7,845 nucleotides of DNA from the NCBI GenBank assembly GCA_016200385.1, contig JACQEV010000289.1:1-7845 (forward strand), read 5' to 3'. Below are positions 1 through 4,930 of this stretch, piece after piece. Source of the DNA: Candidatus Methylomirabilota bacterium (GTDB lineage Bacteria > Methylomirabilota > Methylomirabilia > Methylomirabilales > Methylomirabilaceae). The first letter of the stretch is position 1. Each line of letters starts with the position of its first letter. A program made the translations under genes and the position numbers. The notes beneath the pieces were generated by a model. The model had not been told where the DNA came from. It searched no databases and worked only from the letters and a program-made list of their open reading frames with translations.

Positions 1-462
1 CTCGAGGACGATTTGTGGCAGGCTCTCCGTCGCCTGCCCGGCCACTACCATCCCGTGCCTGGTGAGATCGAACGTGGACAGATGGAACGGGCAAGGGCCG
101 AGGACTTTGTATTGCCCGCGGTACTGGCCGCCCAAGGGGCCGCCCATGTGAGTGCAGAGGGTGGAGAAGGCCACGATGTCCTGGTCTGGGCCCACCCCGC
201 CGCCTGCCGGCGCGCCGAGCTTGACCAGCATGTTGGTGGAGTTGAAATCCTTCCAGGGATACTGGAAGGTGACGGGCTGGTCCACCTTGAGCTGGCTGAT
301 TCGCCCGATTATCGTGCGCGGGTAGGAGGCGGCCTTCAGCGCTGCCCCCTGACCAAAGGTCTCCGAGAGCCCGCCAAGAGCTATGATGGTGACTGCGCTC
401 CCTCCAGAGAGAAGGAAAGCCCGTCGGGAAAGACAGAAACGTTCGCCGTGTGGTTCAGTCAT
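1..462 (-). CDS. aioB: Arsenite oxidase small (Rieske) subunit, 3' end cut off by window
   Basis: The first 154 residues are visible and the C-terminus lies beyond base 1; the family is about 175 residues, so roughly 20 are missing. The protein carries the [2Fe-2S] Rieske cluster of periplasmic arsenite oxidase and passes electrons from the molybdenum subunit AioA to a cytochrome c or similar acceptor. Seen: a twin-arginine signal (LSRRAFLLSGG, residues 11-21), and the cluster motifs C103-T-H105-M-G-G-P and C124-P-F-H127 with cluster ligands C103, H105, C124 and H127. The stretch FDLTRHGMVVAGQAT is typical of AioB. The two cysteines that form a disulfide beside the cluster in many Rieske proteins are replaced here by G108 and F126. 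The start is ATG at 462-460, preceded by AGGAGG about 8 nt upstream. It lies 16 bp after the stop of the peroxidase-like gene, so it is co-transcribed with it. aioA is expected next, outside the window. Identification is by motif and is confident. Confidence 0.93.
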   Translation of the reverse strand, partial: MTEPHGERFCLSRRAFLLSGGSAVTIIALGGLSETFGQGAALKAASYPRTIIGRISQLKVDQPVTFQYPWKDFNSTNMLVKLGAPAGGGVGPDQDIVAFSTLCTHMGGPLGGQYRGQYKVLGPCPFHLSTFDLTRHGMVVAGQATESLPQIVLE

Positions 463-478
463 GATCTGCCCTCCTGGT

Positions 479-1609
479 TCATTTCATGGCGACATAGTCC
501 GGAAGATCCGGCGGCTCGACGATCAGCGGTTGGTCGCTGGAGAGCGAGACGAGGAACGCAAGGAGGTCTTTCTTCTCCTGGTCGGAGAGTCCCAGCGGCC
601 TCATGAGCGGGCTCTTGTTCGGGTCGTCTCCCCCCCCGCGGTTGTAGAAGTCGATGACTTCTTCCAGCGTTCCGAAGACCCCGTTGTGCATATAGGGGGC
701 CGTGTACTTCAGTTCACGGAGGCTCGGGGTCCGAAACTTCCCCTTGTCGATTTCCTGTTTGGTGGTGTAGTAAAGCCCGAGGTCTTGGTCGGCGTTCCGA
801 TAGAGCGTCTCAGGGACGCCGCGAGTCACGTGTTGGAAACGGAGCGTGATCTGGCGCAGGGGGTTGTCTTCAAACTCGGGGTTTCGGGGAACAGCGAGAT
901 TGTGGTAACTTTCGTCTGAGAGGAGCGGCCCGCTGTGGCATTGGATGCACAGCGCCTTGCCCTCGAAGAGCGCGAGGCCACGCTTGGCCTGTGGGGAGAG
1001 GGCCGACTGGTTGCCCATGATATAGCGGTCGAAGGGAACGTTCTCGGGCTTCGACACCAGCGTTCGCTCGAAGGCGGCGATTGCCATCCACGCCATGCTG
1101 ATCGTGGGCCGATCAACCCCGAAGACCTCCTTAAATCGCCTCACGTACTCGGGGATCTGGCGCAGTCGTTCCTCCATCATCATAGGATCGCCGTTGCCCG
1201 CTACGTTCCCCGTAGCCGCAGCGTCCGCCTGTGACTCCAGGCTCGTCACCTCGCCTGCCCAGAAGAGCTTCGAGTAGTAGGCGGCGTTCAGAACGGTCTG
1301 GGAGTTGCGCCAGTGCTCCGTGCCGGGATACCCACGTGAGAGCTTCCCGCCGTCCCCCCAGCCCTGCTTAGGGTCATGGCAGCTCGCGCACGATGTCGAG
1401 GCGTCCCCTGACAGCCGCGTGTCAAAGAAGAGGAGTGTTCCCAGCTCGACCTTGGCGGCGGACATGGGGTTATCTGGCGGGACGGGCACGGGCGACAGTG
1501 GGCCGAGCGGCGGGAACCGCTGGGCCTGTCCTAGGGCTCTACTCGCCAAGAGCCCGCTTCCGAGGATAAGCAAGCCCACGGCGAGAGCAGAGAATCGGGT
1601 GGTTCGCAT
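479..1609 (-). CDS. Di-haem cytochrome c peroxidase / MauG-type protein (copy 1)
   Basis: A 376-residue secreted di-haem c-type cytochrome of the CCP/MauG family. Residues 1-28 form a Sec signal peptide with a hydrophobic core and likely cleavage after ALG. Haem sites are C74-A-S-C-H78 and C221-I-Q-C-H225. The C-terminal half has the family blocks FRTPSLREL, TAPYMHNG (304-310) and FYNRGGG. By hand alignment Y322 falls where MauG has its axial tyrosine and classical peroxidases have methionine. The histidine that caps the first haem in classical enzymes (GH in the STGHGW block) is replaced by Y94. The protein therefore looks MauG-like, with the first haem probably five-coordinate. Likely roles are H2O2 reduction, a high-valent haem oxidation, or electron transfer linked to arsenite oxidase; the substrate cannot be read from sequence. 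It starts 11 bp after the stop of its paralogue, whose TAA overlaps its Shine-Dalgarno (AAGGAGA). It is clearly homologous to the neighbour along its whole length (tandem duplication). Confidence 0.92.
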   Translation of the reverse strand: MRTTRFSALAVGLLILGSGLLASRALGQAQRFPPLGPLSPVPVPPDNPMSAAKVELGTLLFFDTRLSGDASTSCASCHDPKQGWGDGGKLSRGYPGTEHWRNSQTVLNAAYYSKLFWAGEVTSLESQADAAATGNVAGNGDPMMMEERLRQIPEYVRRFKEVFGVDRPTISMAWMAIAAFERTLVSKPENVPFDRYIMGNQSALSPQAKRGLALFEGKALCIQCHSGPLLSDESYHNLAVPRNPEFEDNPLRQITLRFQHVTRGVPETLYRNADQDLGLYYTTKQEIDKGKFRTPSLRELKYTAPYMHNGVFGTLEEVIDFYNRGGGDDPNKSPLMRPLGLSDQEKKDLLAFLVSLSSDQPLIVEPPDLPDYVAMK

Positions 1610-1620
1610 GACTCATCTCC

Positions 1621-2709
1621 TTAGTTCTGGCCGAGCTTTCGGGGCTGGTAGTCGGGTAGCTCTGGCCGCTCGATCACCAGCGGGTCGCCGGCAAGGCTCT
1701 TCAAGAATTCCACCAAGGCCAGCTTCTCGGCCGTCGAGAGCCCGAGCGGCTTCAGCAGCGGGCTCTTGTTCGGGTGTTGACCTCCTCCTCGGTCGTAGAA
1801 GGCCACCACGTCCTCGAGGGTGGCAAGGCTTCCGTTGTGCATATAGGGCGCGGTCCGGCTCACCTCGCGCAGGCTGGGTGTCCTGAACTTGCCCCAGTCG
1901 CTCTTCTCCTTCGTCACGCCATAGAGCCCGGGGTCCTCCCGGTAGTTCCCGGCATTTTGCGCTCCAAGTGTCCGGAAGAAGCGCCGGAAGCTGATGTGGC
2001 GGAAGGGATTGTCGAAGAGGTCTCGGTTTTCGGGGACGCCCAGCACGTGGAACTTCTGGTCGGAGAGGAGCGCCCCATTGTGGCACTGGATGCACCCTGC
2101 CTTCCCCTGAAAGAGCGCGAGACCTTCCCTCGCCTCGCCTGAGAGCGCCGCCGTGTCACCCTTCAGGTAGCGGTCGATCGGTGCATTGCGCGACATGATC
2201 GTCTTCAGGAAGGCGGCCACCGCGTTAAGTATCCGGCCGAAGGTCGGCTCTCCTCCGAACGCCGCCTGGAACATCTGCACATATTCGGGAACCTGCTTGA
2301 GCCGTTCGGCGAGAAGCCGGCCGTCGGCTTGCATGAAGTGCGCCTCCGTGAGGTGGTCGCGGACGAGCGTGGGCAGGTCGGAGCCCGACATCCGCCCGTC
2401 CCAGTAGTTCCGCTTATAGTAGGCCGCGTTCAGGAGCGTCTGGGCATTCCGGAAGTATTCGGTGCCGGGATAGCCTGCTGAGAGCGCCTTGCCGTCGCCC
2501 CACCCGGTGGCTGGATCATGGCAGCTATCGCACGAGACGCCCCCGTCACCCGAGAGCCGAGGATCGAAGAACAGGTACTTCCCCAGATTCACCTGCTCCG
2601 CTTTCGCTGGCTCGATCGGCGGCAACGGCTGAAGCCCCTGCCCCCATGCCGGAAAGGCAGCGGCAACGAGCAGAGCGGGCACACACCAGGTCATCAGAAT
2701 ACGTCGCAT
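1621..2709 (-). CDS. Di-haem cytochrome c peroxidase / MauG-type protein (copy 2, first gene of the aio unit)
   Basis: A 362-residue secreted di-haem cytochrome. The ATG at 2709-2707 is chosen because GAGGAG sits about 5 nt upstream; a TTG at 2721 in the same frame lies upstream of that ribosome-binding site and is unlikely. The Sec signal peptide is residues 1-24 (cleavage near AWG-Q). Haem motifs are C60-D-S-C-H64 and C206-I-Q-C-H210. Other family blocks are LNAAYY (94-99), FRTPSLREV, TAPYMHNG (287-293) and AFYDRGGG, whose Y305 matches the MauG axial tyrosine by hand alignment. The classical distal histidine is replaced by Y80 in SAGYPG. It aligns end to end with the downstream copy but has clearly diverged, including a different middle segment (about 108-130), so the two probably have distinct partners. 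It is first in the minus-strand unit leading to aioB. Periplasmic electron transfer or peroxide chemistry is inferred; the exact reaction is unknown. Confidence 0.92.
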   Translation of the reverse strand: MRRILMTWCVPALLVAAAFPAWGQGLQPLPPIEPAKAEQVNLGKYLFFDPRLSGDGGVSCDSCHDPATGWGDGKALSAGYPGTEYFRNAQTLLNAAYYKRNYWDGRMSGSDLPTLVRDHLTEAHFMQADGRLLAERLKQVPEYVQMFQAAFGGEPTFGRILNAVAAFLKTIMSRNAPIDRYLKGDTAALSGEAREGLALFQGKAGCIQCHNGALLSDQKFHVLGVPENRDLFDNPFRHISFRRFFRTLGAQNAGNYREDPGLYGVTKEKSDWGKFRTPSLREVSRTAPYMHNGSLATLEDVVAFYDRGGGQHPNKSPLLKPLGLSTAEKLALVEFLKSLAGDPLVIERPELPDYQPRKLGQN

Positions 2710-3108
2710 ACATCTCCTCAAATTGAATCGGTTGATTGAGTGCGGTTGTCAATAGTGGGACATTACATCCTCGCAGATGAGGTGTAGTCTGCAATAACAG
2801 AAAATCAAAGGAGAGAAAGGTAAGGTTCTGACGCCTCACAGTTTGCAAGATGGTCCAGCTATACGGATCAGCAATAAATGCTAATCATTGAAAAGGAGAA
2901 AGACAAGAGAAAAAAGGTGGCTCCCCTGAGAGGCCGGCAGGTTCTGCATGGCGAGAGTCGTGGCGCCGCGATGAAGGTGAAAAACAATGGGTCTGCGAGG
3001 AGGGCTAGTGCCGTTCCAACTCGATGCGCCGAATGTGAGCGGCGCCCCTTATGGCAATGGTCGCGACCGTGCGGTACGGCAAAGTCGCCATACATAGTTG
3101 GAACGGTA
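2710..3108. other. Intergenic region upstream of the aio-linked unit
   Basis: About 400 bp without a convincing gene. The part from 2720 to 2900 is more AT-rich than its surroundings and should hold the promoter of the minus-strand unit. A perfect minus-strand TTGACA (2747-2752) could be a -35 box, but no good -10 follows at normal spacing (GATTCA at 2729-2724). An imperfect dyad at 2773-2792 (GCAGA...TCTGC) could be an operator. No regulatory gene (aioX, aioS, aioR or arsR) is present here. The right part holds the branched inverted repeat listed separately. A long plus-strand reading frame crosses the region but is antisense to the TIGR04073 gene and shows no family features. Confidence 0.5.
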
Positions 3109-3111
3109 CTA
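3006..3111. repeat. Branched inverted repeat / structured element
   Basis: The outer arms are TAGTGCCGTTCCAACT (3006-3021) and AGTTGGAACGGTACTA (3096-3111), complementary at 15 of 16 positions. The odd pair is G-T, which becomes a G-U wobble in plus-strand RNA, so that strand could pair fully. Inside are a hairpin GCGCCG/CGGCGC (3026-3031 with 3040-3045, 8-nt loop) and a second arm TATGGC/GCCATA (3050-3055 with 3087-3092). The second arm encloses the perfect palindrome GGTCGCGACC (3059-3068). The layout resembles a three-way junction. The right arm overlaps the TAG stop of the minus-strand TIGR04073 gene. No T-tract follows, so it is not an ordinary intrinsic terminator. It could be a REP/MITE-type mobile palindrome, a transcript 3'-end stabiliser or a structured RNA; its function is unknown. 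Confidence 0.6.
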
Positions 3112-3567
3112 GAAGCGGACTTCAAGGAGGTTGCCGGGCTCGCTCGGCGTTGGCTGCGGACGGGGAACGGGGAGGAAGAATGTGGCCGCCTCGTAGGCGC
3201 CTCGTGTTGTCTGGCTGAGAGCCTGATGCGATCCTTTGATGGTTCCGCCGAGCAACCCCTCTACTGGACCCCGTTCGATGGTTTCCACGGCGATGGCGCT
3301 GAACAATTTGCTCCATCCTGTTGCCAGGTCGCCCGCACCGTCACGCAGCCTTTCCAGGGGGGTCACACCCGGCTCCGCAGCGAACGCCAAGGTTGCGCCG
3401 GCCAGAAGAATGAAGAGTGCGAGGAATATCCACACCCGGTGTTTGAGCCCGTGGTGCCGCTGCGCCCCGGACGAAAGCCGTCGATAAGTCATGGCGAGGG
3501 CTGGCGCGAGTACCAGAGTCCAGGGAAACAGGAGCAGTCCGGTCATGACCCACCAGTAGATGTGCAT
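3109..3567 (-). CDS. Exosortase system-associated protein, TIGR04073 family
   Basis: A 152-residue membrane or secreted protein. The C-terminal part (about 68-152) matches the TIGR04073 pattern: TPLERLRDGAGDLATGW, then PVEGLLGGTIKG, then TRGAYEAATFFLPVPRP. This family is found mainly in genomes with exosortase/PEP-CTERM sorting; its biochemical role is unknown. A signal-like hydrophobic segment ending ATLAFAAEPG occupies about 45-64. Unusually for the family, another hydrophobic segment (residues 5-25) precedes it. The start is ATG at 3567-3565, directly after a GTG and with AAGGAGGAGG just upstream; the internal M26 has no ribosome-binding site. It stands alone, with both neighbours divergent or far away, and its TAG stop lies inside the 3006-3111 inverted repeat. 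Family assignment is by recognised sequence pattern. Confidence 0.8.
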   Translation of the reverse strand: MHIYWWVMTGLLLFPWTLVLAPALAMTYRRLSSGAQRHHGLKHRVWIFLALFILLAGATLAFAAEPGVTPLERLRDGAGDLATGWSKLFSAIAVETIERGPVEGLLGGTIKGSHQALSQTTRGAYEAATFFLPVPRPQPTPSEPGNLLEVRF

Positions 3568-3942
3568 CACCCTCCTCCTTCACACGGCTCCGGTGGTTTT
3601 ACCCACTCGGACGCACATAGGCTCTCGTGGTGCTGTGGTTCATTCAAGACTCTTGCACGACAACAAGCACTGTACTACGATTGGTCACCCGCGAGGTTTC
3701 TCGCCTCTTTCGTCTTATTAGATGCCGGTAGGCGTCGAAAAGATTCGTGGGTGCAGGGCCCACCGAAATGGGACCGGCCGAGAAGGTCCTAGTCGTGGGC
3801 GGGCCCCTGAACCGTCAGAGAATCCCGTAGCTTCGATCCTGGATCTAAGGCTAAAGAGAAACAGATGACAGCTCAGGAGGAGGGGTGGGGAGGCTCTCGC
3901 TGGGCGAAGCTGCTGGACCTCCTCACGTAGGCCCAACGAGGC
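3568..3942. other. Divergent intergenic region
   Basis: This 375-bp region lies between the minus-strand TIGR04073 gene and the plus-strand FGE-like gene and should carry promoters for both. No clear sigma70 or sigma54 box pair stands out. Several short dyads occur. GCGAG-GTTT-CTCGC (3691-3704) is followed by a T-rich stretch. TTCG-TGGG pairs with CCCA-C-CGAA (3744-3751 with 3759-3767, one bulged C). GGACC pairs with GGTCC just after. An 11-bp odd palindrome GATCCTGGATC lies at 3835-3845. A purine-rich AGGAGGAGGGG near 3876 looks like a ribosome-binding site but has no useful reading frame behind it. No gene is supported here. Confidence 0.45.
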
Positions 3943-4851
3943 ATGACCCGACGCCGCTTCCTTCAAGGCTTTGTGGCCCTCGCGCTCTCCCCAGTCGGTG
4001 ATGGGGCTGGTGCCACTGAGTGTAGGGGGGACAAGCGGGTGGCCGTGGTCCCAGCCGGTCCTTTCTGGATGGGAAGTGATGCTAAGGAACGGGCGTATGC
4101 CTATCGGATTGGCGGTGAGGCCGCAAGGCGAAACCGATGGTTCGACGCCGAGCTACCGCGCCGGCGAGTGACGCTCGGGACTTACGCCATCGATCGATAT
4201 CTCGTGACCAACGATGACTATCAACAGTTCATCCAGCAAACCGGGCAGCGGGTTCCCTTTATTACTGATGAGGAATACCAGCACCAGGGGTATCTGGTCC
4301 ATCCCTATAATGAGGTGACGAGATACCTTTGGCATGATCGAAGCTACCCCTCTGGGCGAGGCAAGCATCCGGTCGTTCTCGTCAGCCTCGCAGATGCGCT
4401 TGCCTTTGCGCGCTGGCGGGGCGAGCGTGAAGGTCGGCGGTATCGCCTGCCAACCGAAGCGGAATGGGAGAAGGCGGCCAGAGGGACCGACGGCCGTTAC
4501 TTCCCGTGGGGGAGTCGATGGCGGTCGGAGCTGGCCAATGCAGAGAATCGCGTCGGCGGAACCACCGAGGTCGGGGGTTACCCGCAAGGGGCGAGTCCGT
4601 ACGGCTGCTTCGACATGGCCGGGAACGTTTTTGAGTGGACGATCTCTGAGTTTCCCGACGGCAGAGCCGTGATGAAGGGGGGAGGCTCCTGGGACGATCA
4701 GCCGGGAATCTGCCGTGCGGCAGCCCGCCATGGCCGGGTCAAAGAGGCTCGACACATCCTGTTCGGCTTTCGGTGCGTCTGTGAGGCGGGGTGCAACCTT
4801 TGGACGAATGGAGGACGACTGAACATGGACAAGCGGAAGCTCCGTATCTGA
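3943..4851 (+). CDS. Tat-exported SUMF1/formylglycine-generating-enzyme-like protein
   Basis: A 302-residue protein with the SUMF1/FGE-sulfatase fold (C-type-lectin-like core). Residues 2-8 (TRRRFLQ) with the following hydrophobic stretch form a twin-arginine signal, so export as a folded protein is likely. Family blocks in order: VVPAGPFWMGSD (35-46), DRYLVTNDDYQQFI (84-97), HPVVLVSLADALAFARW (142-158), YRLPTEAEWEKAARG (167-181), FPWG (187-190), YGCFDMAGNVFEWT (220-233), GGGSWDD (246-252) and FGFRCVC (274-280). In true formylglycine-generating enzymes a cysteine pair binds copper and oxidises the sulfatase cysteine. By hand alignment those positions are not cysteines here (region GICRAAARHG, 255-264), so sulfatase activation is unlikely and the role is unknown. 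An in-frame TAG at 3928 makes this ATG the first possible start; the nearby GAGG is too close to be a good ribosome-binding site. Residues after about 284 exceed the usual family end and run in frame into the small TGA-interrupted ORF. It is the first gene of an operon with the DUF3179 gene. Confidence 0.88.
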   Translation: MTRRRFLQGFVALALSPVGDGAGATECRGDKRVAVVPAGPFWMGSDAKERAYAYRIGGEAARRNRWFDAELPRRRVTLGTYAIDRYLVTNDDYQQFIQQTGQRVPFITDEEYQHQGYLVHPYNEVTRYLWHDRSYPSGRGKHPVVLVSLADALAFARWRGEREGRRYRLPTEAEWEKAARGTDGRYFPWGSRWRSELANAENRVGGTTEVGGYPQGASPYGCFDMAGNVFEWTISEFPDGRAVMKGGGSWDDQPGICRAAARHGRVKEARHILFGFRCVCEAGCNLWTNGGRLNMDKRKLRI

Positions 4852-4926
4852 CCCTCGACGCTCATCTTGCTCCTGGCAGGAGCAGCGGCCTTACTCTATC
4901 GTGTCATCATTATCCGGGGAGGATGA
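4825..4926 (+). CDS. Small membrane-protein ORF with in-frame TGA (possible selenoprotein or decayed gene)
   Basis: ATG at 4825 has GGAGG (4810-4814) 10 nt upstream. It opens MDKRKLRI, then TGA (4849-4851), then continues in frame PSTLILLLAGAAALLYR and a short IIIRGG tail to TGA at 4924-4926, 4 nt before the DUF3179 start. The result is a 33-residue protein with a basic N-terminus and one membrane helix, a normal layout for a small membrane protein, split only by codon 9. The frame is the same as that of the FGE-like gene, so readthrough would alternatively give that protein a C-terminal membrane anchor. Downstream of the TGA is a perfect 7-bp hairpin with a 3-nt loop beginning with G, compatible with a bacterial SECIS. 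Alternatives are a TGG-to-TGA nonsense change (Trp at the membrane interface would look natural), a sequencing error, or no gene at all. I recognise no family. Confidence 0.35.
4849..4885 (+). promoter_or_regulatory. SECIS-like hairpin after the TGA of the small ORF
   Basis: After TGA 4849-4851, arms TGCTCCT (4868-4874) and AGGAGCA (4878-4884) pair perfectly around loop GGC, with an outer T-G wobble (4867 with 4885). The first loop base is G, 24 nt after the TGA. The bacterial SECIS description used in searches is a G in the first two loop positions, 16-37 nt from the UGA, above a stem of at least 4 bp; this hairpin fits. No T-run follows, so it is not an intrinsic terminator. The pairing is seen; the function is inferred and depends on the ORF being real. 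Confidence 0.35.
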
Positions 4927-4930
4927 TCTC

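Noticed and set aside
2842..2858. Sigma54 -24/-12 promoter for the aio unit (minus-strand TGGACC...TTGCA)
   Set aside because: The GG and GC doublets are 8 bp apart, whereas 10 bp is required.
3006..3111. Integron attC site
   Set aside because: The arms come close to the RYYYAAC and GTTRRRY boxes (6 of 7 each), but the arms form one continuous 16-bp stem rather than separated R and L boxes, and no cassette or integrase is seen.
3691..3715. Intrinsic terminator GCGAG-GTTT-CTCGC followed by a T-rich stretch
   Set aside because: The stem is only 5 bp, the T-tract is broken, and no plus-strand gene lies upstream to terminate.
2878..3792. Long plus-strand reading frame (304 codons) across the middle region
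   Set aside because: It lies antisense to the TIGR04073 gene, whose protein has clear family features. The plus-strand product has no recognisable domain and a composition typical of an antisense frame in GC-rich DNA.
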